In this document: positions 45,761-56,839 of the stretch, piece by piece
How the letters are laid out: each line of letters starts with the position of its first letter
Numbering within the stretch: the first letter of the stretch is position 1
Assembly: GCF_964355755.1 (NCBI RefSeq)
Contig: NC_092672.1
Span: forward strand, 8,184,001 to 8,248,000
DNA: 64,000 bases
Direction: 5' to 3'
DNA from: Antedon mediterranea
Taxonomy: Eukaryota; Echinodermata; Crinoidea; Comatulida; Antedonidae
The notes under the pieces: generated by a model
Databases searched by the model: none
Seen by the model: the letters and a program-made list of their open reading frames with translations, nothing else
What the model was told of the DNA's origin: nothing
Translations under genes and position numbers: made by a program

Positions 45761-47434
45761 ATACCGTAAATCTTCTAATTGTAACCCTGCGGGTTATTAT
45801 TCTTTGATTGTTTTTTAGGGTGGGGTACTATTAGAAGAGGGGGTTACAATTAGAGTAGTGTCCCTATTACTATTAATAATATTAAATTAGGCACGTGGAA
45901 AAGGTAACCCACTCCCAACTTTTCCGGTCAGCAACTCATATATAGCAAAATAATATAACAGTACGAATAAACAAATTTGGTTGAACTATATTTATAGTAT
46001 ATTAGGTATAAACTCAATCCTCCATCACTCCCGAGCGAGCCATGCATTATCTCCTTATTTTCAAAATATGGGCTGCATCATAAGTTTTTGTGGGTTATTA
46101 TTGTAGATTGACTTATAAGGTGGGTTACTATTAGAAGGGGGTTACTATTAGAAGGTGGTTACTATTAGAGTGTGGGTTACTATTAGAGTGTGGGTTACTA
46201 TAAGAAGCGGGTTACTATTAGAGTGTGGGTTACTATAAGAGGGTGCTTACTATTAGAGGGTGCTTACTATAAGAGTGTGGGTTACTATTAGAGTGTGGGT
46301 TACTATTAGAGTGTGGGTTACTATTAGAGTGGGGGTTGCTATTAGAGTAGTGGGTTATTATTGTAGATGGACTTATAAGGTGGGTTACTATTAGAAGGGG
46401 GTTACTATTAGAAGGGGGTTACTATTAGAGTGTGGGTTACTATTAGAGTGTGGGTTACTATTAGAAGGTGGTTACTATTAGAGTGTGGGTTACTATTAGA
46501 GTGTGGGTTACTATTAGAAGGGGGTTACTATTAGAGTGTGGGTTACTATTAGAAGGGGGTTACTATTAGAGTGTGGGTTACTATTAGAAGGGGTAATTAT
46601 TAGAAGGGGGTTACTATTAGAGTATGGGTTACTATTAGAAGGGGGTAACTATTAGAGTGTGTGTTACTATTAGAAGGGAGTAACTATTAGAGTGTGGGTT
46701 ACTATTAGAAGGGGGTATATTAGAGTGTGGGTTACTATTAGAAGGAGGTAAATATTAGAGTGTGGGTTACTATTAGAAGGGGGTAAATATTAGAGTGTGG
46801 GTTACTATTAGAAGGGGTAAATATTAGAGTGTGGGTTACTATTAGAAGGGTGTAAATATTAGAGTGTGGGTTACTATTAGAAGGGGTAACTATTAGATTG
46901 TGGGTTACTATTAGAAGGGGGTAACTATTAGAGTGTGGGTTACTATTAGAAGGGGGTAACTATTAGAGTGTGGGTTACTATTAGAGTGTGGGTTACTATT
47001 CGAAGGAGGTTACTATTAGAGTGTGGGTTACTATTAAAAGGGGGATACTATTAGAGTGTGGGTTACTATTAGAAGGGGGTTACTATTAGAGTGTGGGTTA
47101 CTATTAGAAGGGGGTTACTATTAGAGTGTGGGTTTCTATTAGAAGGGGGTAACTATTAGAGTGTGTGTTACTATTAGAAGGGGTTACTATTAGAGTGGGG
47201 GTTACTATTAGAAGGGGGTAACTATTTTAGTGTGGGTTACTATTAGAAGGGGGTTACTATTAGATTGTTTGTTACTATTAGAAGGGGTTACTATTAGAAG
47301 GAGGTTACTATTAGAGTGTGGGTTACTATTAGAAGGTGGGTTACTATTAGAAGGGGTTACTATTAGAAGGGGGTTACTATTAGAAGGGGGTTACTATTAT
47401 AGTGTGGGTTACTATTAGAGGATTTACAGTAAAC
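45761..47434. mobile_element. Transposon-like element whose interior is a minisatellite grown from its own ends
   Basis: The left end ATACCGTAAATCTTCTAATT(GTAACCC) and the inverted right end TTTACTGTAAATCCTCTAAT(AGTAACCC) match at about 23 of 27 positions. The interior repeats the subterminal GGGTTACTATTAGA continuously. No target duplication is clear. Confidence 0.7.
46117..47420. repeat. 1.3-kb minisatellite, 17/18-bp units alternating
   Basis: The units GTGTGGGTTACTATTAGA (18) and AGGGGGTTACTATTAGA (17) alternate through most of the array, roughly 70 copies by estimate. A GTTATTATTGTAGATKGACT segment at about 46093 and again at about 46355 shows an older higher-order duplication of about 260 bp. 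Confidence 0.95.
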
Positions 47435-49547
47435 CGATGGTTTTCGGAACTTGTGTTCAATTCGCCAAATAAACAGTAACTAAAAATGTCTCACCAACAG
47501 TGAAAAATGATAAAATGTCTCACACATTGTTGAAAATCATTATTAGTAGGCCTATATTATATTACTATTATCATGGTTACTTTCAACAACAAGTCTATAC
47601 TATCTAATTAGAAGAATTGTTAACAAGCTTAAAATCAAGGTTATTGTTATTCAAAGAAATGTCCCAGTTATGATAATGTTTTTAGTAAAAACAGTCGTAA
47701 AAAGTTCCATCGTGAGCATCAATAACATTGTATTCATTTCAATATTATTACATAAATACAGTATGCATCATTAAATTAATCTTGTCGGTAAATGAAAAGA
47801 AAGAAACAAGCTATAAAAGCAGTAATATTTTCTAGATCATAAACGTTGTATAACGTTTTACAAAATTAATTTTATGATAACAACATAGCATAATTAAATA
47901 TCAACTTCGAGTTTTTAATTAAAAATTTATAAATAAATAACAATACTAATTAACGATATGTCATAGTATCGTGGAATCGATCATACTTTCACCAAAAACG
48001 AAAGTCTTATATCGTATTTCTATGCATGTAATTTTAACCTGATTGTTAGTCTGTTAATATGTTGAGAGACATATAGAGCAATATACGGTAGCAATATATT
48101 GTATTTTTCTTGTATATGGTTTTATCTTAACTGTTTGTATTGTATGGAGTGAGTGCAGAATTTGTTTGGGCTTTAGCCTATTCTCATTCCTGGTTATTTT
48201 TTACATTGATGACCGAATAAATATTATTATTGTTAATATTATTAATTTCACGCATGTTTCAAGTGTTTTGATTTATAAAGACAGAGAATAATAGGCCTAC
48301 AGGTTTTTTGTCATATTTCTGGTTAGTGCGCCATTCCATTTTTGTCTGAAAAATAGAGTTTGTGCGATCAAGATAATACGTATGAAACGCCATATATGCC
48401 AAAATATTCATCTTTTTACTAATATTAATTTTAAACTCTAGAACATATACTAAGGAACTTGAACTCTTAGGTTAAAAATAGTATAATCATGAAGTGCTGA
48501 ATTAAAATAATGTTATAAATTCATTCATTATGCACTAAAAATGACAAATAGGAAAACAAACATAATATAATCTCATGCTCGGTTATCTCTATGGTAACCG
48601 TATCCTATCACAACCTTCTCGTCCCCTCTTAAAAGAATATTATTTTCTTCCATCATTAATCCGACTTCAATCCCACCTCATGCGAACAACCCGTTATTCC
48701 AAATCATTTAGCTCTAAGTGAATTACAGTTTTCAACAACACCGTTACTAGATATTTTGGTTCCGTTTAAGTAATTTATTGTGTATAACGTTTATGTGTAA
48801 TTTTGTATAGTGTGTATATGTTATTATATATTTATTCGTTCTTTAAATAGTGTACAAAAAACGAATTTCTGTTTTATTGCATGTGAGAGCAGTGCATTAT
48901 TATTATTACTCTAGAAAACGATACTACATTATAGTAAATTAATTAAATAGTACCTGTAGAATTAGAATTTAAGATCTACTTAGAATAATAAAGTACGTCA
49001 ATAGATCAATTATAGATATTTTGAATAGTCATTTAATTAATAGAACATAAGGGATGTTATTAATATTTTAAACCTACACGTGATGTTAACGATTGGTACT
49101 GCACTTTGTGAACGTTTTTGTTAGAAATATTTATGATCGAAATAAATATTTGTATATGAAAGTTTAATTGAATAACAGTATAATTTAAGTATACCTATTT
49201 TACCTTAATCGAAATTATATGAATTTTCAAATTATGAGTTTTACTATGGTTATAAATAGTTGCGAAGTCAAAAGCTAATAAAAATCTTACAAATGTACAA
49301 TAAATGCCAATATGTTTTTTATTAATATGCAAATTAAATAATATATATTATGTTATAATAATGACTCTATATACTAAATAACTCTGTACCACAACGGACA
49401 ATGTATTATTTAACTTTACCTTCGATTTCATGTAAATATGGTTTTTAATTTGGTATATTATTTATAAGTGAGTGTTCTTTATGGACTAATAATCTTTGGT
49501 GTAATTAACGTCGAAATACTTAATCATGACGCGTCTAAGATTTTCTA
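47435..49547. other. Intergenic, AT-rich, no gene seen
   Basis: No open frame or splice pattern is convincing. A possible retroelement tail (GACCGAATAAATATTATTATT-like) ends near 48235. Nothing else is identifiable. Confidence 0.5.
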
Positions 49548-49706
49548 GAGCCTTGTCTACACAAATGTTATGTGACAAGAAAATGGGATGCGCCCATATA
49601 TGTAAATGATGATGTCATGTCACTACCATATTTAGACATATCACCACCGTATTTGGGCACATCACACTTTTCGTCAAACTATTTTGATAGTGTAGACAGA
49701 GCTTTA
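49548..49706. mobile_element. MITE, family 'AGCTCTGTCTACACT' (copy 7)
   Basis: AGAGCCTTGTCTACAC at the left and TTTTGATAGTGTAGACAGAG at the right; the interior holds ATGATGTCATGTCACTACC plus an extra CACCACCGTATTTGGGCACA. Confidence 0.85.
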
Positions 49707-50471
49707 GAGTTCTTGTGCTTTGGACAAAACCGTACACGCGTGTGCCTATTTCAGTGCTGAAGGACATAATAAAATCATAATTGTATATTATTACAAGCAC
49801 CATTATTATAATTATCGCTTTTATATGTAATTGCTTAATTGGTCCATATCATTTTAAACATGGAAATCAAGGTCAAAATATTATTTGACCTGTCATAAAT
49901 AAAATACGTAACTGCATAAAACAATACCCGGCACTCCTCAATCACGGATGCATAATTAACGGTTCATGCATTGATGAGACACTCGTTTACAATGACTTGT
50001 CAATTCACCACATGTTACCATATGGCCGTGAGGTAAGCATACCAGCGTAAACTTGATTCTATTGTACAAACGCCAACAATTATCGATTATCTATTTCATT
50101 ATTACCGACCATTAAACCATATTGCTGTTGTTCAAGATATATGATTTCAATATTGGAACAGATAGGACAGCAACAGTGATTGGTACGTATACTTTTTTAG
50201 TATAGAAAGTATTTTAGAAAGAATTCACTTAAACTAACTGTCTATAATGGTTGTTGTTTACTGTACTCAAGCTGAAAGGAAATATAATTATTCACGAGCA
50301 CCGGAATCCGGTATTTTCGGGGACCGCCGCGGAACGTATATAATATAAATAGTCTGTCAAAAATAACAAAACAATATAATTTTAGCTGTCAACCGAAGGG
50401 AGCTAGTTTTACGCACTGGACCCGCTACTGAATACACTAATTCACACTATGGGGATGAGTACAAGAACAAA

Positions 50472-50627
50472 ATACCATCAAACTGTATATGTGACAACAA
50501 ATATTATGCGGCCATATATGGACACGACTACATCATATCACTACTAATTTGGGCATATCACTACCATATTTGGGTACATCACACTTTTTGTTTGTCAAAT
50601 TAGTTTGATAATGTAGACAGAGCTTAA
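50472..50627. mobile_element. MITE, family 'AGCTCTGTCTACACT' (copy 8)
   Basis: Left terminus partly lost (CCATCAAACTGTATATGTGA), right terminus TTTGATAATGTAGACAGAGC. It has the duplicated interior ACTA..TTTGGGCATATCACTACC. Confidence 0.8.
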
Positions 50628-51113
50628 GATCAAGATAACAGTAGATCACAACAACGAGTTATATTAGTTTCCAAATTTTTGTTGAAATTTGTTTTTAATT
50701 GAAGAAATGTTTTTTAGACGTGTGTTGTGGGACGACAAGTGCTTGAAACTAATGACTATAATATAAAAGACTGTAAAGTGGCTTCAGGATAATTATGTAT
50801 TTTTATTTGATACATTAAAGTTTATGGGACAGTACTTCAAATCTAACAAAAATGAATTTGAATATATGAATATCACTCGATCGAATTTTGTCTACTTCAA
50901 TAGGCATTTTAGACTTATAATTGTACATAAATAAACGCTTGGTTTCGTTGTTGTGTTATATATTGTATTAAAGAATTCAGGCTTCGCAATTGCAAACGCT
51001 AAAATAATATGTGTATTCATCCAAGATAAGAAAGAACTGGTTCTACTGTGAATACGACATGTCAAGTTGTCATATAGAACTAACACCTCCATCCATTTAG
51101 TGTTTACTATAAC

Positions 51114-51338
51114 TTGACAAGAATATATTGTTTGAAGATTTGAATGGCGAAATCAAAATAAAGTTTGCGATACACCACGTATCTTAATTCTGAAAAACTG
51201 TTGAGTTTCTCGACGTTTCCATCAATATGCTTTGATCGTCCTCAGGAGTAAAAACTGAGGCCGATCAAAGCATAGTGATCGAAACGTCAAAATGATACGT
51301 GGTGTACCGCAAACTTTATATCAACATTTGACAAGAAT
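51114..51338. mobile_element. 203-bp foldback insertion with 11-bp target duplication
   Basis: TTGACAAGAAT occurs at 51114-51124 and 51328-51338. Between them an inverted repeat (AAAGTTTGCGATACACCACG and its complement ACGTGGTGTACCGCAAACTT) encloses a central pair GCTTTGATCG/CGATCAAAGC. The second segmental copy has the single uninterrupted site at 61149-61159. Confidence 0.88.
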
Positions 51339-52598
51339 AAACACAATACAAGTCCTATACCAATGGATACGACTAGTCCTAATCATTCTTATTATTATAT
51401 TAAACAGTTTATTTTCCGTAATTAATAATAATATATAACTATAGTTCTGTGTACTATGGAGTTAATTCAAGTTATGATGAAAAAAAACCCAGAGTTAAGA
51501 GTTGGTATAGATTGTAAAATTTTGAGGGTATTGAATAAAGCATTGGTAGTATTATGTGTAAGCTGCGACAACACTGATTTAATATGTATTAATTTAGAAT
51601 ATTCAAACAAAATATATACTTAGTTTTAGGCCTACGTGGGTGGATAATTATTAAATTCAAATTATATTTCACGGGATATTTTGTCATTATAATATAACAT
51701 ATCGGGAGTTTAGGACTAAAACGGTCATAATACAGAGTATACTAACCAGCAAGTAATTGTGTTTTATTATTAGTAATATTTATATTCAAATGATGACACA
51801 ATATTCTTGTTCAGAAAGCATTCATTTTATACGTGTAGGCCCTCATAACACCCTCGTTATCTACATTAAGAATGGATGTCATCATTTAGTTATATTAGCT
51901 GTAGCTGTATGGCTTATCATTATTGTGTAGCAGCAGCAATAAAAGCATGACAGTACTGTATAATGTAATTTGTAATACAGCCACACAACGTGATAATAAT
52001 GTCGAATCTAACACTTGGGAATAGACGGTATACTAACGACTTGTTCACTCTAGTGTAATAACGACGGTTTATTAAAAGCTTTTAAAACAAATGGTGTATT
52101 ACGTAGAAAATCTGTTTAAAAGAGCCTATACGTAAAGTACTAGAAAATGGCTGCATTGTGCAATGCTCTATATGACAATATGCAAATCGAGAGCGAAACA
52201 CTGTTCTCATCTTTACAGTAACAGTAAGTCTTTCAAATACTACGTGCTCAAATGAATTAAAGTTTAATACCCTCTTGAACCATTAGTCAACTTTCTATTG
52301 ACTATGCTTGGACATATAACAACAAAGTATTGGATATACGATTCATACCTATAATCTTTGAATGTTGATGAACTCATACAATAACATGTTATTACCTGAA
52401 CTTTAATTCTTATCTATGTCCATTTGTTGTCAGTTTATCAAACAAATGAATAACCAGCTTATTTTTTTTTCAGTGACGTCAGCTTTAACGTTATTATGAA
52501 GGTGAATCGAATAAACACTAATAGGCTAAACATCTGACGTTTTATCAACTGAATCGATTAAATACTGATGTTACTTGAAAAAGTATTTTAACGTGAAA
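51339..52598. promoter_or_regulatory. Upstream region of transporter gene 1
   Basis: The stretch nearest the gene (about 51770-52598) is conserved in patches with 62079-62467. Possible 5' UTR or promoter; no TATA box, exon or binding site can be assigned. Confidence 0.35.
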
Positions 52599-55354
52599 AT
52601 GTCTAGGCTTAAAAGAGCTCTTTCCAATATCAATCGTAAAAAGCTTCTGGATGAAGATGTACTTGAGACACAGCTCGAAAGATGCCTTACCACCTGGGAT
52701 ATGACGCTACTCGGCATCGGCGCTATGATAGGCTCGGGTTTGTTTGTATTAACTGGCGAGGTTGCTGCCAACACAGCTGGGCCATCTGTAAGTCTGTCGT
52801 ATTTTATTGCCGGAATCGCAGCACTACTGGCTGCCATTTGCTACGCCGAGTTTGGTGCAAGAATTCCAAAAGCGGGATCTGCGTATATATTCGCATATGT
52901 GGCAGTTGGAGAGATCTGGGCTTTTTTGGTAGGTTGGAATATTCTCTTGGAGTACGTAGTAGGAGCTGCTGCCACAGCAAAGGCATTCAGTGGATATTTT
53001 GATGAATTAACTGGCGGCTACATTAACCAGTTTATAATAGATACACTTCTTGGTGGAGAGGAATGGCAGTCTGATATCTTTTCTGACTTTCCGGACATTA
53101 TGGCAGCTCTTTTAATTGTAATATTAATTATCCTAGTTTCATCAGGAGCTGCCCTATCCACAAAACTTAACAGCGTAGTTGTTGTAACAAGTCTAGGGCT
53201 TGTCATATTTATGTTCGTAACATCTATGTTTTACGCTGATGTCTCAAACTGGTCTGTAGGAAATGGTTATTTTGCGTACGGATTTACAGGGACCTTATCG
53301 GGTGCGGCAACATGTTTTTATGCGTATCTTGGATTTGAAGTTATTGCTGTCTCCGGTGAGGAGGCAAAAACACCAGCTAAAAGTATACCTCTGGCTACGA
53401 TATACGCGTTTATTGTTTCTGCATCTTGCTACATTCTAGCTTCAATTGGATTGACATTAATGGTTCCTTACATGGACATTGATCCGGACGCCGCCTTCTC
53501 GGCTGCGTTTGAATATGTTGGCTTAGACTGGGCAAAATACATCGTTAGTATAGGAGCTGTACTTGCGATTCTGACCTCTTCATTTGGTAATATTTTTCCT
53601 CTACCACGATCACTTTACGCAATAGCAAGTGATGGTCTTCTTTTTAAAATATTTGCTAAGGTAAATGAACGAACGAAAGTACCAATATTTGGAGTCATTT
53701 TCTTTGGGATATTTTCAATCGTTTTAGCAATATTTTTTGATCTAGATGCTCTTATAGAATTTCTATCGATTGGCACCTTGTGTGGCTTCTCTTTTGTCGC
53801 CGCATCTGTAATAATTGTCAGATACTCACCAGAATTGTGCAACATCACAATACGCAACCCAAGAGGCCGCCCTGCCATCCCTAATAAAAGTTCTAATGGA
53901 GAGGTTAGTGACATTTTAGAGGAACCTGGAACTATTTCTAGTGAGAAGGAATTATTAACTGGACGATTGAAGGAACGCTTCCAATGTTTTGCCTTTCTTG
54001 AGAGTTCAGTGCCCGGTGAAACAGTTGTATACTGTTTAGCCTTCAGTGTAATTTGTGAATTTATGACAGCAATTGTTCTTGTCTATAAATACGAAGACTT
54101 GTTAGCAGGAGAATGGTGGGCTGTGATGTATGTCATCATTCTTGGTTCTCTTGCGATATTGTCATTTATGGTAATACCAATGCACCACCAAAGTGAGATT
54201 GAACTCGATTTCAAGGTATTGATTCATTCTAGTAACTAACACCAAGTAGATAAAATAACATATCGGGTATAAGACTAACTTGGCATCGGGGGTGAGGTGG
54301 GGGAGGGGGTACTATTCCAGGAGTGAAATAAGGCAATAAGTACACTTGGTGATCCCCTACTCTTTTAATGTTTATATGGGTTACAATGGTAAGTGGACCA
54401 AGGGCGTTTTGGATACATACCCACCATTAAACTTCCATCAAATATTATCTTATCGCGGGAGGAAGAGGTCACTATTTCTGTCCATTGCAAAAATTCCTTC
54501 TGATGTCAGGTGTCAATGTAAGGCAGGCCATGATGCCCTCTGACGTCATTACATTATCAGCATAGATAGTATAATATATAATTAATAGTATAATTCAAAT
54601 ATTCATATTGGCATAGGGATCATCATTCATTTAACACAATAAAATATCTATCTTTCCATCTAGGTTCCATTAGTTCCATTCTTTCCATTTGCAAGTATAA
54701 CGTTGAACTTGATCCTGATGGCTGAATTGGACAGTTATACCTGGATAAGGTTCGTCATCTGGGTTGTTCTGGGTAAGTAGTCAACTTAACAATAAATTCT
54801 ACTCTATAATTCTAACGAATGAGCACTGTCAATTACAATGAAGGGAATTAACTTAGGGCCCATTCAGGCTTAGTTATTTACCCGCTGTTAAGTTGGCTTC
54901 ATTGGCCGATCATCGCTAATTTTGGTGGGCAGGTCACCAACTTAACCGAGTAACTAAGCCTAAACGTGATGAATATCGGAAAGAAATTGAAAGATTATGG
55001 TGAATATCATGGTAAATATACCAACAGTCGCAAATAAACACATTTTAACTAGGGCCCTCCATCCAACGCTCACTTGAACATGAACATGATAAGCGTATTT
55101 TGGCCGGATCTATTTGTACAATTGAGAGATCTCAAATGTGTGTCTCCTGGCAGAGTTTATAAATCTCTGATTTCTCTTGTCATTTTTAAATAGGTTTAAT
55201 TATATACGGTTGCTACGGATACAGTCACAGCATTGCCAATCAAGACGCCATTGGATTTGTACCACTTGTCGACACACACCTACTAAACGACGCGGGACAG
55301 ACAGAAAACGGTGATACAACATATGGTGGAACCAATGGCATAAACCAGACGTAG
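52599..55354 (+). CDS. Cationic amino-acid transporter, SLC7 CAT family (CAT4-like), gene 1
   Basis: Exons 52599-54215, 54664-54772, 55194-55354; 1887 nt, 628 residues, all in phase with GT..AG. The start ATG at 52599 (MSRLKRALSNINRKKLL) is chosen; the upstream frame opens only with a TTG. TM1 has the APC signature GIGAMIGSGLFVLTGEVA, followed by CYAEFGARIPKAGSAYIFAY and the GEIWAFLVGWNILLEYVVG block typical of CATs. About twelve membrane segments lie in exon 1 and two in exons 2-3 (VPLVPFFPFASITLNLILM, then a short C-terminus), which fits the 14-segment CAT topology. The wording of TM1-TM3 is closer to CAT4 (SLC7A4) than to CAT1-3. Plasma-membrane uptake of basic amino acids is inferred; vertebrate CAT4 has not been shown clearly to transport alone. 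Intron 1 holds a SINE remnant, intron 2 a foldback MITE. Confidence 0.9.
54330..54450. repeat. Possible SINE remnant in transporter intron 1
   Basis: GTGATCCCCTACTCTTTTAA and the following ATGGGTTACAATGGTAAGTG resemble the SINE body at 38120-38215. Limited match. Confidence 0.45.
54861..54970. repeat. Foldback MITE of about 110 bp in transporter intron 2
   Basis: TTCAGGCTTAGTTATTTACC..GTTAAGTTGG is mirrored by CCAACTTAACCGAGTAACTA then AGCCTAAACG, with a loop of about 40 bases. Confidence 0.7.
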
Positions 55355-56074
55355 TTATACATTTATGTGCCTCATAACTGTGTTACAGTGACATTAACAA
55401 TGTTTTAAACGGCGCCCAGTACAAATACATTCAATTGATGTAATCTGATGGACTTCTAAATTATTAGATATTACTTGAGATTATTATGCGCATGTTTACG
55501 AGATCTAAGACCTTTTCATATTAATGAATTAATATCTGTTCTAGTATAATCAACGGGTAGTTCAATTTATACTTTATTATATGCCTGTAAAATTTATATT
55601 TGTAACGTACAGTAGCTTTTATATTTAGTATTGGACCAAGACGATTTCTTATTTATTAGGATGAGTAAGTTATACAGTAATCTACACCTACACCAAATAT
55701 CAAATGAATGGAAAAAACCACAACAATGCGAATGAGGACGAGACGTATAAACTATTCACACTGCCTTATTGATATCTTGATTAAATGATCTAACATGTAA
55801 TTGGATGTGTTTGATTGTGTACTTTCATGTATTTTATAAATGTGATAATTATAGGATATACAATGATATAACCTATTTTCTGTATCGCGTGATGATATAC
55901 CTTCTCTTGCGCTTTTAAGCTTCAATACATAATGACACTGACTCAAAAACATTTGTCAATAATATCTGTTACTACCACGTAAATTATGTTACGCCTCTCG
56001 GTTTATTAAAATGATAATTTATCACACGAATAAAGTTTTTTTTTTTTTTAACTAATACTGTGCGTACTAGTACT
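55355..56074. other. 3' flank of transporter gene 1
   Basis: No gene seen. AATAAAG at 56029-56035 followed by a T run is a distant poly(A) candidate, and would give a 3' UTR of about 680 bases. Confidence 0.4.
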
Positions 56075-56395
56075 TGACTCTTTCTACAGCGAACGTCTTG
56101 CCGATGTGTTCCATGCTATATTGGAAGACACCAACCATCCTCTTCATAACAACATTATTGGCTCCGTTATCGTTAGAAGTGGTAGAATGAGGACGGTGAA
56201 TGCACAGACGGACCGTTACAAGTGCTCGTTCTACCCAGCTGGGATAAGGCATTATAACAAAACATTTGTTAGATAGTCTCCCTTATATTTATAGTTATTT
56301 TTTTAGGCAAGCCAAGGTTTATGAGCACTGTAATTTCCATTAATTTTTTGGACAATAAATGAATCTGTATCTGTATCTGTATCTGTAAATATATG
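56075..56395 (+). mobile_element. LINE 3' fragment: C-terminal coding remnant plus tail
   Basis: The plus strand at about 56088-56260 reads ADVFHAILEDTNHPLHNN, then SGRMRTVNAQTDRYKCSF and YPAGIRHYN. This is the usual C-terminus of CR1/L2/jockey-type reverse transcriptases (compare DPTHPLH at 2090). It is followed by GGACAATAAATGAATC and a (TGTATC)n tail at 56366-56387. Confidence 0.75.
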
Positions 56396-56839
56396 AAAAT
56401 ACAAAACATGTATAATATTTTAGAGTAAGATTGTTAAAATACTTACAATTTCCAAGATCTGTATATGGTAATTCCTATGTAATACGCGTAGAAAGTATTG
56501 AATTTAAATTTGTTTATGACTTGAGGTCAGCTAGTACTTATGACGTATAACAAATGCGTGCACGTCTATGATTTCTGGCGACATATTCACGACAGAAACT
56601 ACTTCAAGCAATTATGTAATATTGACAAAATTAAACTGAGAAATTATCTTTATTTATTTCGTTGTCATTTTGATTAGTAAAACTAATAAAGGCTATTTAG
56701 AAACAGTTCGTCGCGTGTGAATGCAATAAGGTTTTTTTTCTTAGCATCAATCATTATCATCTATTATGGAATGATTGTTTATTCGATTCTCTGCTATACG
56801 TATACATTTTGTACTGTAGAGCCTTCAACATAACTTAAC

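Larger units (their letters stand above)
50690..54240. repeat. Segmental duplication, copy 1 (includes transporter gene 1 and upstream DNA)
   Basis: Shared with copy 2 (about 60310-64000): GATAATTATGTATTTTTATT, CACTCGAT..TTTTGTCTACTTC, AAATAAACGCTTGGTTTCG, CAATACAAGTCCTATACC, ATGATGACAC, TTTTATACGTGTA, and the coding exon. The upstream parts are diverged by indels; the coding exon is nearly identical. Confidence 0.85.

Noticed and set aside
47230-47418. Plus-strand frame of repeated LLLEGG/VTIRRG
   Set aside because: Pure translation of the 17/18-bp minisatellite.
46117-47420. CRISPR-like array of direct repeats
   Set aside because: Units are contiguous with no unique spacers, and the genome is eukaryotic.
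52575-52598. Upstream extension of transporter gene 1 (KKYFNVK)
   Set aside because: It opens only with TTG; the first ATG in frame is at 52599, as in copy 2 at 62468.
52571-53914. Minus-strand frames opposite transporter exon 1 (and the same at 62440-63718)
   Set aside because: Complementary-strand shadows that mirror the strongly coding plus strand in both copies.
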